Source: CAXMNX01 sp964194845
GTDB taxonomy: Bacteria; Pseudomonadota; Alphaproteobacteria; Rhodobacterales; Rhodobacteraceae
Reading direction: 5' to 3'
Assembly: GCA_964194845.1 (NCBI GenBank)
Contig: CAXMNX010000054.1
Span: forward strand, 1-64,000
DNA length: 64,000 nt
Position numbers and translations under genes: made by a program. Under the pieces are notes generated by a model. That model saw only the letters and a list, made by a program, of their open reading frames with translations, had not been told where the DNA came from and ran no database searches. How positions within the stretch are numbered: the stretch's first letter is position 1; each line of letters starts with the position of its first letter. This document shows positions 1 to 7,784 of this stretch, piece after piece.

Positions 1-113
1 GGCGGGCCGACCATGCGGTGCCGCCACTGCGCGAGTTTCTCACGGGTTCCAAGAACATCAAGTTCAGGGTCACCGAGAATGTAGGTTCGGTTTTGCTCGA
101 AGATTTCTGCCAT
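1..113 (-). CDS. Partial helix-turn-helix (AlpA/excisionase-like) protein, N-terminus only
   Basis: An ORF starts at ATG 113 on the minus strand behind a good ribosome site (AGGAG about 7 nt upstream) and runs off the window after 37 codons. It begins MAEIFEQNRTYILGDPELD, and the following TREKLAQWRHRMVGP resembles the start of the DNA-recognition part of AlpA/HTH_17 excisionase-type regulators (LAxWRxxGxGP). It lies on the same strand as the integrase and inside the same low-G+C segment, as expected for a recombination directionality factor. Only the first third is visible, so the family call rests on one motif. It could also be another small phage-type DNA-binding protein. Confidence 0.45.
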   Translation of the reverse strand, partial: MAEIFEQNRTYILGDPELDVLGTREKLAQWRHRMVGP

Positions 114-130
114 TGGTTACTCCTAAAAGG

Positions 131-204
131 GTTCAATGGCCTTTGTTATTGTTCAATTATTGCGCGGCAGAAAGGTAAGACAAAACACCAAAATGTGGTT
201 CAAT
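131..204. repeat. Three GTTCAAT direct repeats upstream of the excisionase-like gene
   Basis: GTTCAAT occurs at 131-137, 151-157 and 198-204. The first two are 20 bp apart (about two helical turns) and lie just upstream of the start codon at 113. Short direct repeats are typical binding sites of excisionase-type proteins, so autoregulation is possible. With only 7 bp per copy, chance cannot be excluded. Confidence 0.25.
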
Positions 205-1099
205 TTTGGCCGTTGGATTTGTCCAGCTCTGTTAACGCGCGTCCGAGCGTCTTGAGTGAGAACTGATCAATGGGGTCGCCGAGTTCTCGATAAATCTGTT
301 TTCTGGTCAGAGACTGATGTTGGCCGCCAAATTGTTTCGTCACCATTTGTTTGGCTTTTTCGATCTGTTTTCGCGGGCGGCCTGGTTTGGGAGCATCCAT
401 TTCGTCGGTCTTACTGTGCCATCCGCCTCCTGCCATTAAGTGCTGGATGCTAGGAACTGTTGCAGTTTTCTCGACTACGCTTTCTGGCGCACAAATCGAC
501 CAACCTTCAAACTGTCGCAAAACATCCGAGTACAGTGCGTTCCGAAAGGTGATTTCATCACTCAAGTAGTTTTCAAAATCATCATTCTCAAATCCACGTT
601 CAAACAATTCTCTGAGAATGCCAAAATTTCTGGTGGTCACCGTATAACTTTGTCGGTTGTAAAACAGTGGGAAATTGCGGGAACTTGTACTCGGGCCGTA
701 GTCGGTCGTGAAACCCAAAATATCAAGTTCGCCCAAAGCTCCAACGCCGAATTTTTCAATTAGGGAAAGGAAAAAGTCTTCAATCCCGTTGCTGTCATTG
801 GCCTCATCAAGGAACCAGAATGGGTTGTCGAAAGAAAGCAGTACCTCGCCTGATATTTCGACGATGTCACCTCTCGGAGAGCAGACCACTACGCCCGATT
901 TTGTCTTAGATTCCGCGGAAATTAACCAACAGGCGCAATTCTCCAGAAAATCTTCTACATTTGTGATGCTGGACATCCCGTGTCGGTCGGGGATCGAAAC
1001 GCCGTTTGCAAAGTGTGATTCCAAGTCAGATAGTTTTAGCTCCCGAAAAAGGATGCTGACGACCTCATACATTGAAACATAGTTTTTGGGCGCAAACAC
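200..1099 (-). CDS. Hypothetical protein of integrated element, AT-hook-like motif and C-terminal HTH-like region
   Basis: A 299-residue protein I do not recognise. It starts at GTG 1099, whose G is the last base of the integrase TAG stop, so translation is probably coupled; an in-frame ATG at 1072 is the alternative. The first 200 residues are acidic and mixed alpha/beta with no clear motif. Near the C-terminus is a basic GRPRK motif (residues 240-244), reminiscent of an AT-hook or a Hin-type linker. It is followed by a helix-rich segment (about 264-292) that could be a helix-turn-helix. Base composition is visibly lower in G+C than in the core genes after 2600, fitting horizontal acquisition. 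A DNA-binding accessory role for the element is inference. Confidence 0.7.
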   Translation of the reverse strand: MFAPKNYVSMYEVVSILFRELKLSDLESHFANGVSIPDRHGMSSITNVEDFLENCACWLISAESKTKSGVVVCSPRGDIVEISGEVLLSFDNPFWFLDEANDSNGIEDFFLSLIEKFGVGALGELDILGFTTDYGPSTSSRNFPLFYNRQSYTVTTRNFGILRELFERGFENDDFENYLSDEITFRNALYSDVLRQFEGWSICAPESVVEKTATVPSIQHLMAGGGWHSKTDEMDAPKPGRPRKQIEKAKQMVTKQFGGQHQSLTRKQIYRELGDPIDQFSLKTLGRALTELDKSNGQN

Positions 1100-2292
1100 T
1101 AATGGCCCCCAACTCTGCTACAGGCACAATACCTTGACCATTCTTCCATTAATTCTCTCCGCCGCTCCAGCAAATCCGACCGCGCATAGGCTCGCTCAAC
1201 ATCTGAGCCAACTTGATGCGCCAAGGCCGCCTCGGCCAACTCGCGCGGCGCGTTCGCGGCCTCTGCCGCCCAATCGCGGAAACTGCTCCGGAAACCATGC
1301 ACCGTGAAACTGTTTGCATTCATTCGGCGCAGAAGCATCAACATCGACATGTTTGACAGCGGGCGGTGCCGCTTCTGTCCCTCAAACACATATATAGAGT
1401 CCATCGACCGCAACGGTTCTAGAATGGCCAGCATTTCGTCCGTAAGCGGCACCCGGTGAGCTTTGCCCCCCTTCATGCGCCCCGCTGGGACCGTCCATAG
1501 GCGGGCGTCAAAATCCACTTCTGGCCACTTCATGTCCAGCACCTCGGTGGTGCGACTGGCTGTCAGTATGGTGAACCGCAGCGCTTTTGCGGCCATCGCG
1601 TTACGGGATTGCAGGTCAGCATAGAATGCGGGCACGTCGCGCCACGGCATCGCGTCGTGGTGTTTTGCCTTGGCCCTGACTGTCGGAAGAGCTTTGGCCT
1701 CCCGGATTGCCGTCACCGGGTTCTCGCCAGACCGGAACCCCTTTGATTTAGCAACGTCCAAAACCGTCTTAATACGCTGGGAGAGTCGCCGCGCCGTTTC
1801 GTGCTTGTCAGTCCAGATGGGCGCCAGGCACATCAGAACTTCCGGCTGGCCGATGCTATCGACAGGCATCCGTCCGATTTTAGGGAACGCGTAGCCGCGC
1901 AGTGTGTTGAGCCAAATTTGCCCGTGCTTGGCACTCTTCCAGGTCGGCAATCGGTCGATGTGAACCTGACGGCTGATTTCCTCGAAAGTTGGGACTTCGC
2001 GCTGAGCATTGAATCGCGGATTCAAACCCGACTTCGCCATCCGTCGATATTCGAGCGCCCGTTCGCGTGCTTGGTTCAGTGTCACGACATCCGCACCACC
2101 CAGACCGAAGTCTGTGCGAAGTGGAGCGCCCTTGCGGTTTTTCTGGCCTTTGACGGTGACGCGAACAATCCAGCGCCTTGCGCCATTCGGGGTATCATCC
2201 ACAACAAGATAAAGCCCGCTGCCGTCGCCGTGACGACCCGGTCCGAGATTCTCAACGAGCTTCTTTGTCAGCTTTCCGCTCAGCGCGGCCAT
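1099..2292 (-). CDS. Tyrosine-type site-specific integrase (P4-like, DUF4102 N-terminus)
   Basis: Catalyses integration/excision of the element next to tRNA-Glu. From ATG 2292 it is 397 residues; the frame is open to a GTG at 2316, but the family N-terminus begins at the ATG (MAALSGKLTKKLVENL). The N-terminal DUF4102 arm-binding domain shows DGSGLYLVV, followed by a core-binding region. The catalytic domain has Arg247 (TASRTTEVL), Lys/His near 274-279, the HxxR box His332/Arg335 (HGFRSSFRDW), His359 and the nucleophile Tyr369 (ERAYARSD). All expected residues are present, so it looks functional. It sits 148 bp from the tRNA 3' end and on the same strand, the standard arrangement for tRNA-targeted islands. 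Confidence 0.93.
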   Translation of the reverse strand: MAALSGKLTKKLVENLGPGRHGDGSGLYLVVDDTPNGARRWIVRVTVKGQKNRKGAPLRTDFGLGGADVVTLNQARERALEYRRMAKSGLNPRFNAQREVPTFEEISRQVHIDRLPTWKSAKHGQIWLNTLRGYAFPKIGRMPVDSIGQPEVLMCLAPIWTDKHETARRLSQRIKTVLDVAKSKGFRSGENPVTAIREAKALPTVRAKAKHHDAMPWRDVPAFYADLQSRNAMAAKALRFTILTASRTTEVLDMKWPEVDFDARLWTVPAGRMKGGKAHRVPLTDEMLAILEPLRSMDSIYVFEGQKRHRPLSNMSMLMLLRRMNANSFTVHGFRSSFRDWAAEAANAPRELAEAALAHQVGSDVERAYARSDLLERRRELMEEWSRYCACSRVGGH

Positions 2293-2385
2293 GATAAATA
2301 CCACAAATACTACCACTCAGTAAAACAATACTAAACTAATCCAAAAAAGCGAGTAAAAGTATCGAGGGGGCCAAATGGCTAATAA

Positions 2386-2413
2386 TTAAAGAAAAACCGC
2401 CCCGAAGGCGGTT
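2386..2413 (-). terminator. Rho-independent terminator downstream of tRNA-Glu
   Basis: On the minus strand AACCGCC-TTCGG-GGCGGTT (2413-2395) forms a 7-bp stem with a 5-nt loop, followed by a T-rich run (TTTCTTTAA). It ends the tRNA-Glu transcript and insulates it from the integrase gene. Confidence 0.8.
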
Positions 2414-2439
2414 CATTGAAATTCAGAGATATAGAGAAC

Positions 2440-2514
2440 TGGTAGCCCGTAGGGGAATCGAACCCCTCTTTCCAGGTTGAAAACCTGGCGTCCTAACCGA
2501 TAGACGAACGGGCC
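2440..2514 (-). tRNA. tRNA-Glu (TTC anticodon)
   Basis: The minus strand folds into a complete 75-nt tRNA ending in an encoded CCA (2442-2440). The acceptor stem is GGCCCGT/ACGGGCT with a G-U closing pair. The anticodon arm CCAGG-TTTTCAA-CCTGG carries TTC (Glu), and the T arm is GGGG-TTCGATT-CCCC. The integrase gene begins 148 bp beyond its 3' end. tRNA 3' halves are the usual attB sites of P4-type integrases, so this gene is probably the right-hand attachment site. The matching direct repeat is not inside the window. Confidence 0.97.
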
Positions 2515-2599
2515 AGCGCCGTGGACGGCTAATTAGGCAAACTCCGGCCCAAGGGCAAGAGGATTCTTATCGAAATAACGCGCGTTCGCCGCGCCACGA

Positions 2600-4345
2600 T
2601 CAGGAAGCGTGCGCGGCGTCGTCAAGCCTTAGCTGTGGCGTTTGCCGACCGCGCCAATGGTTGATCTCCAGGCGTCCCGCAATGTGAAACCTAGCACCGC
2701 CATGATCGCTGAGAGCTTGCCCCATCGGCCCGTCAAATGCGCCGAATGAGATGGCATCAAGGCGGGCACCCAACCCGTCGCCAATCGTCACTTTCAGGTG
2801 CCCCGAACCGACCTGCCGGGCGTGCAGAACCGCCGCGTCGGGGAAGGCAAATCGCGGTGCGGGCGCGCCCTGGCCAAACGGGCCTGCCGCCTCGACCTGT
2901 TCGATCAGTTCAACCGTCGCTGCACCCGGCATGAGTGCCGTATCGACGCGCAAATCGCGTGGGCCACCTGCGCCAGCGCCCTGTTTTTCCAACAGCTCGG
3001 CAAGCCGGGTCATGGCTGCTTCAAGATGGTCTTCGGCAACCGTCAGCCCCGCCGCCATGTGGTGGCCGCCGCCCTTGATCAGCAATCCTTCTGCGGCGAG
3101 GCGCTGGACCGCGTGGCCAAGATCGACGCCTGCAACCGACCGGCCCGAACCTTTGCCCTCGCCGCCCTCCAGCCCGATCACAACGGCCGGGCGATTGGTG
3201 GCCTCTTTCAGGCGCGCGGCAACAATTCCGACGACGCCGGGATGCCAGCCAGCGCCGGCCGCCCAGACCAGTGGGCCGTCAAGGCCGCGATCTTCCGCCT
3301 GCGCCAAGGCCGCATCGCGAACGGCAAATTCGATCTCGCGGCGTTCCTTGTTCAGCTCGTCCAGCCGTTCGGCCAGCGAACGCGCTTCGTGCGCGTCGCG
3401 CGTCGAAAGGCATCGCGCGCCAAGATCGGCCCGGCCGATACGACCACCTGCATTAACGCGAGGCCCTAAGACAAACCCCAGGTGATAGGCCGAAGGCGGC
3501 ACATCGAGCCCGGCCACGTCCGCCAGCGCGGCAATCCCGGGGCGCGCCCGGCGCGACATCACTTTCAGGCCCTGCCGCACCAGCGCGCGGTTGACGCCTG
3601 AAAGGGGTGCCACATCGGCGACGGTCGCAAGGGCGACCAGATCGAGCATCGACATAAGGTCAGGGCCGGTTCGGCCAGCCGCCTTCAGACGCCGGTTTGC
3701 CTCGACAAGCACCAGAAAAACCACCGCAGCAGCGCACAAATGCGCCAGATCGCCGTTTTCGTCCTGTCGATTTGGGTTCACGACCGCGATCGCCTGCGGC
3801 AGTTCCTCGCCACCGAGATGATGGTCCAGGATCATCACATCCGCGCCTTTTGCTGCCGCAATCGCCTCATGCGAAAGCGTTCCGCAATCGACGCAGATGA
3901 TCAGGTTATGGCGCGAGGCAAGATCGGCCATTGCCGGTGGGTTGGGCCCGTATCCCTCATCAATCCGGTCAGGCACATAAAGCGTCGCGTCGTGTCCCTG
4001 GGTGCGTAGCCAATCCAGCAGTAACGCGGCGGATGCACCGCCATCGACATCATAATCGGCGAATATCGCGATCCGCTCGGCTTTGTCGAGCGCGCCGATC
4101 AGGCGTTCGGCGGCGGGTTCCATATCGCAAAGCGACATCGGATCGGGCAGAAGGTCGCGCAGGGATGGTGCCAGGAATTGCGACGCATCGTCCGGCGCAA
4201 CCCCGCGGGCCACCAGCAACCGGCAAAGCGGTTGCGGCAGGCCGGTCTGCTGCTCCATCGCCTCGGATTGCCGAAGCGCCTCGGCACTCGGGCCGACCCA
4301 TCGTCGGCCAGTCAGCGAGGTTTCGACGCCGAGGAACGCTGTCAT
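2600..4345 (-). CDS. recJ: Single-stranded-DNA-specific exonuclease RecJ
   Basis: A 5'-3' single-strand DNA exonuclease used in recombinational and mismatch repair. The 581 residues match the usual alphaproteobacterial length. The DHH phosphoesterase core is complete: FADYDVDG (metal-binding Asp97/99/101), Asp153 in CVDCG, and the DHH triplet at 174-176 (MILDHHLGG). The DHHA1 region carries NAGGRIGRA and the GGGHHMAAG motif, and a C-terminal OB-fold is expected. The start overlaps the stop of the upstream cysteine hydrolase by 4 bp, suggesting co-transcription with that gene and glpX. Confidence 0.96.
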   Translation of the reverse strand: MTAFLGVETSLTGRRWVGPSAEALRQSEAMEQQTGLPQPLCRLLVARGVAPDDASQFLAPSLRDLLPDPMSLCDMEPAAERLIGALDKAERIAIFADYDVDGGASAALLLDWLRTQGHDATLYVPDRIDEGYGPNPPAMADLASRHNLIICVDCGTLSHEAIAAAKGADVMILDHHLGGEELPQAIAVVNPNRQDENGDLAHLCAAAVVFLVLVEANRRLKAAGRTGPDLMSMLDLVALATVADVAPLSGVNRALVRQGLKVMSRRARPGIAALADVAGLDVPPSAYHLGFVLGPRVNAGGRIGRADLGARCLSTRDAHEARSLAERLDELNKERREIEFAVRDAALAQAEDRGLDGPLVWAAGAGWHPGVVGIVAARLKEATNRPAVVIGLEGGEGKGSGRSVAGVDLGHAVQRLAAEGLLIKGGGHHMAAGLTVAEDHLEAAMTRLAELLEKQGAGAGGPRDLRVDTALMPGAATVELIEQVEAAGPFGQGAPAPRFAFPDAAVLHARQVGSGHLKVTIGDGLGARLDAISFGAFDGPMGQALSDHGGARFHIAGRLEINHWRGRQTPQLRLDDAAHAS

Positions 4346-4890
4346 CTGGCGATAAGGTCGCTGCTGTGGACGACTTGCGCAAACTCGCCGTGAAGGTGCG
4401 ACAGGGCCGCCTGGTGGATCGCGTCTGGGCTTGGTGCCGCCACCTCAGGTTGCCACGACGTATCGGCGTTGCTGGTGAAGGCGGCGCAGGCGTCGTGCGC
4501 CAAAGACACGCGAAATCCCAGATTTGCCGCCATCCGCGTGGTTGTGGAAACGCAATGCGGCGTGGTCAGGCCGCAAATCACTACGTCTTCGATGCCCGCA
4601 CCTCGCAGCCGGGCTTCCAGATCGGTGCCGATAAAGGCCGAGTTCACATGCTTTTCCAACACCGGTTCGCCCGGCAAAGGTGCAACCTCGGGCTTGAACT
4701 CGGTGCCCGGCCCCACGAGCGGGCTTCCCGGTTCGACAGACACATGGCGAATGTGAAAAACTGGCAATTTCCGCTCGCGCCACGCGCCCAGCAAATTGCC
4801 CGCTGCAACTTCAGCACCCGGATTGTTCCGCTGGCCCCATGCCCGTGCATCGAACCCGGTCTGAATGTCGATCAGGATCAGCGCGGTCAT
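4342..4890 (-). CDS. Cysteine hydrolase, isochorismatase family
   Basis: A small alpha/beta hydrolase of the isochorismatase-like superfamily, which cleaves C-N or vinyl-ether bonds (nicotinamidase, ureidoacrylate or isochorismate hydrolases). The catalytic triad is visible: Asp in LILIDIQ, Lys in EKHVNSAF and Cys in VVICGLTTPHCVSTT. I place the start at MTALILIDIQ (ATG 4890, 182 residues) because the family begins there; MRAM at 4899 is the longer option. It is inserted between glpX and recJ and overlaps recJ by 4 bp. The substrate cannot be told from sequence. Confidence 0.85.
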   Translation of the reverse strand: MTALILIDIQTGFDARAWGQRNNPGAEVAAGNLLGAWRERKLPVFHIRHVSVEPGSPLVGPGTEFKPEVAPLPGEPVLEKHVNSAFIGTDLEARLRGAGIEDVVICGLTTPHCVSTTTRMAANLGFRVSLAHDACAAFTSNADTSWQPEVAAPSPDAIHQAALSHLHGEFAQVVHSSDLIAR

Positions 4891-4899
4891 GGCCCGCAC

Positions 4900-5865
4900 T
4901 CAGCCATCGACGGGGTGGCGGTAATTCACGCGCCGCACCGACCCCGTCTTCGAGCGCATCAGGATAGTCTCAGCCGTCAGCCATCCGGGTTCGCGTTTGA
5001 TCCCCGGCAAGATCGAGCCATCGGTAACGCCCGTCGCGGCGAAAATAACATCGCCGGTCACCATATCATCGCGCGTATAAACCCGATCCAAGTTGGTGAT
5101 CCCGGCATTACGCGCGCGACCGCGTTCGTCATCGTTGCGAAACACCAGCCGCCCGAGCATCTGCCCGCCCATGCACTTCAGCGCCGCCGCCGCCAGCACA
5201 CCCTCGGGCGCGCCGCCCTGACCCATGTACATGTCAATGCCGGTCGAAGGTTCCGCGCAGTGGATCACACCGGCCACATCACCATCGGTGATAAGCCGGA
5301 TCGCGGCACCTGTTGTGCGCAGCTCCGCGATGATGTCTTCGTGGCGCGGGCGTTCCAGAACGCAGACCGTGATGTCTTCGGTCGAGCACCCTTTCGCTGT
5401 CGCCAGTGTCGAGACGCGCTCAGAGGGGGACATATCCATCGTTACCACGCCGGGCCGATATCCCAGACCGACCGCAAGCTTGTCCATATAGACGTCAGGC
5501 GCGTGCAGCATCGTGCCGCGCGGACCCATCGCGATAACCGCCAGCGCGTTCGGCATATCCTTGGCCGTCAGCGTCGTGCCCTCAAGCGGGTCAAGCGCGA
5601 TGTCGACTTCAGGTCCGGTGCCGGTGCCGACCTCTTCGCCGATGAAAAGCATCGGTGCTTCGTCGCGTTCGCCTTCACCGATGACAACCACGCCCTGAAT
5701 TTCAAGCTGATTGAGCTGCGTGCGCATCGCATCGACAGCGGCCTGATCGGCGGCCTCCTCGTCGCCGCGCCCGATCAGGCGCGCCGATGCAAGTGCCGCA
5801 GCTTCGGACACTCGCGCCAGACCAAGCGAAAGCATTCTGTCGTAAAATTCGGGGGTGTCGCGCAT
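4900..5865 (-). CDS. glpX: Fructose-1,6-bisphosphatase class II (GlpX)
   Basis: Hydrolyses fructose 1,6-bisphosphate (in some bacteria also sedoheptulose bisphosphate) for gluconeogenesis. From ATG 5865 it is 321 residues; AAGGAG lies 6 nt upstream, so I prefer this over the in-frame TTG at 5880. The Li+-sensitive phosphatase motifs are clear: GEGERDEAP (about 63-71) and DPLEGT (92-97), which supply the metal-binding acidic residues, and DGDVAGVIHC near the centre. Stop and downstream start are close, so glpX, the cysteine hydrolase and recJ probably form one operon. Confidence 0.95.
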   Translation of the reverse strand: MRDTPEFYDRMLSLGLARVSEAAALASARLIGRGDEEAADQAAVDAMRTQLNQLEIQGVVVIGEGERDEAPMLFIGEEVGTGTGPEVDIALDPLEGTTLTAKDMPNALAVIAMGPRGTMLHAPDVYMDKLAVGLGYRPGVVTMDMSPSERVSTLATAKGCSTEDITVCVLERPRHEDIIAELRTTGAAIRLITDGDVAGVIHCAEPSTGIDMYMGQGGAPEGVLAAAALKCMGGQMLGRLVFRNDDERGRARNAGITNLDRVYTRDDMVTGDVIFAATGVTDGSILPGIKREPGWLTAETILMRSKTGSVRRVNYRHPVDG

Positions 5866-6038
5866 GGATGGCTCCTTCAAATGGATTTAGCTTCTCCTAC
5901 CGACCGGTCGCTGGCGGAGCAAGACCGCGCGCGTCATGTTAGCGGGCATACTGTGGCACATAGCGGTATTTTCTGTTTCGCCGGGTCGCAGTGCCCGGTA
6001 TACGGCCCCGGGGTCAGACCAACGCAAGGGAACAATCC

Positions 6039-7331
6039 ATGGCGAACGTTGTGGTCGTCGGCGCACAGTGGGGCGACGAAGGCAAAGGAAAGATCGTCGA
6101 TTGGCTAAGCGAGCGGGCGAATGTCATCGCACGTTTTCAGGGCGGCCATAACGCCGGTCATACGCTTGTCATTGATGGCCAGGTTTACAAGCTGCACGCT
6201 TTGCCCTCCGGCGTGGTGCGCGGCGGCAAGCTGAGCGTCATTGGCAACGGTGTCGTGCTCGATCCCTGGCATCTGATGGGCGAGATCGAGACGGTTCGCG
6301 CCCAGGGTGTCGAGATCACGCCGGAAACCCTGATGATCGCCGAAAACACAGCCCTGATCCTGCCGGTGCATGGCGAGTTGGATCGGGCGCGCGAGGCGCA
6401 AAACTCGGTCGCAAAGATCGGCACAACCGGGCGCGGCATCGGCCCCGCCTACGAAGACAAGGTGGGCAGACGGTCGGTTCGTGTGGCCGATCTTGCCGAT
6501 GAGGCAACGCTCGAAGCGCGGGTCGGGCGGCTGCTTGTGCATCACGATGCCCTGCGCCGTGGGCTGGGCCTGCCAGAAGTTGATCGCGCTAAGCTCTTGG
6601 CCGCGTTGAAAGAAATAGCACCACAGATCCTGCCCTATGCGGCACCCGTCTGGAAAGTTCTGAACGAGCGGCGTCGCGCCGGTCAGCGCATCCTTTTCGA
6701 AGGCGCGCAGGGCGCGCTTCTGGACGTGGATTTCGGCACCTATCCGTATGTGACCTCGTCCAACGTCATTTCGGGGCAGGCGGCCACCGGAACCGGCATC
6801 GGCCCCGGATCAATCGACTTTGTCCTTGGCATCGTTAAAGCCTACACGACAAGGGTCGGCGAGGGGCCGTTTCCGACCGAGCTTTTCGACGACGATGGCC
6901 AGCAGCTCGGCGAGCGGGGGCATGAATTTGGCACCACAACAGGGCGCAAGCGCCGCTGCGGCTGGTTCGACGCCGTGCTGGTACGGCAAACCTGCGTCAC
7001 AAGCGGCGTGAACGGCATTGCCCTGACCAAACTTGATGTGCTCGACGGCTTTGACGAGCTGAAGATTTGCACTGCCTACGAACTGGATGGCGAACGGCTC
7101 GACTACTTGCCAACGGCGGCGGACAAGCAGGCGCGGGTGACCCCGATATACGAGACGATGAAGGGCTGGTCCGACAGCACGGCGGGTGCCCGCAGCTGGA
7201 ATGACCTGCCGGGCGAGGCGGTGAAATACGTCCGCCGGATCGAGGAATTAATCCAATGCCCGGTGGCACTGTTGTCCACATCGCCCGAGCGCGAAGACAC
7301 CATCCTCGTCACCGACCCATTTGCGGATTGA
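6039..7331 (+). CDS. purA: Adenylosuccinate synthetase
   Basis: Joins IMP and aspartate with GTP hydrolysis, the first committed step to AMP. From ATG 6039 it has 430 residues, the family norm; the frame is open to 5991 but that extension lacks family sequence. The GTP-binding loop GDEGKGK (12-18), the catalytic-Asp/His region GGHNAGHT (35-42), GTTGRGIGPAYEDK and GTTTGRKRRCGWFD are all intact. It is transcribed divergently from glpX and followed at 4 nt by the DUF2842 gene. Confidence 0.97.
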   Translation: MANVVVVGAQWGDEGKGKIVDWLSERANVIARFQGGHNAGHTLVIDGQVYKLHALPSGVVRGGKLSVIGNGVVLDPWHLMGEIETVRAQGVEITPETLMIAENTALILPVHGELDRAREAQNSVAKIGTTGRGIGPAYEDKVGRRSVRVADLADEATLEARVGRLLVHHDALRRGLGLPEVDRAKLLAALKEIAPQILPYAAPVWKVLNERRRAGQRILFEGAQGALLDVDFGTYPYVTSSNVISGQAATGTGIGPGSIDFVLGIVKAYTTRVGEGPFPTELFDDDGQQLGERGHEFGTTTGRKRRCGWFDAVLVRQTCVTSGVNGIALTKLDVLDGFDELKICTAYELDGERLDYLPTAADKQARVTPIYETMKGWSDSTAGARSWNDLPGEAVKYVRRIEELIQCPVALLSTSPEREDTILVTDPFAD

Positions 7332-7335
7332 GCAT

Positions 7336-7566
7336 ATGACACTTTCCTGGAAAGCCCGGCGCCGGCTGAGCCTGTTGGTCCTGCTGGTCGCGATGCCGCT
7401 TTATATCGTTGCCGCCGTCACGATTGTCGGCCTGTTTGACCGGCCACCGCTTTGGCTGGAGTTTGTGATTTATGTGGCGCTCGGGGTGCTGTGGGCGTTC
7501 CCATTCAAGCGCATATTTCGCGGCGTGGGGAAGGCGGATCCGGATGCCGAAGCGAGTAAAAAATGA
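7336..7566 (+). CDS. DUF2842 family small membrane protein
   Basis: A 76-residue protein from ATG 7336 (MTLSWKARRRL). Two transmembrane helices are visible (about residues 12-35 and 42-62), and the pattern WKARRRL...PLYI...WAFPFKRIFRG is that of DUF2842, a short alphaproteobacterial inner-membrane family of unknown function. It begins 4 nt after purA and is probably co-transcribed with it. The longer in-frame start at 7321 would overlap purA and is less likely. Confidence 0.85.
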   Translation: MTLSWKARRRLSLLVLLVAMPLYIVAAVTIVGLFDRPPLWLEFVIYVALGVLWAFPFKRIFRGVGKADPDAEASKK

Positions 7567-7784
7567 CTGGTACGGCAACCTTTGACTGACCGACCCCATT
7601 GGGCGAATGTTATGTGCCCGCGGCGGAGTCACACTGAACCAGCGAACAATTCCGTAGTGTGCCAAGGGTTGCCGTAGCTCGAGCTGAGCAACATTTCCAT
7701 TGGGCGTGGAGCCGATGGCCCCCCGCGCAATCTTCTTGGATTCTGCCAATCATCGCGCGTAATGTCCCGACAAAAGGAGCGCGC

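Noticed and set aside
5901..5910. Palindrome CGACCGGTCG between glpX and purA
   Set aside because: Ten base pairs of G+C-rich palindrome are expected by chance in this composition; there is no supporting second site.
3931..6108. A 725-codon plus-strand open frame
   Set aside because: It lies antisense to glpX, the cysteine hydrolase and recJ, all with complete motifs. It arises from the G+C-rich codon pattern.
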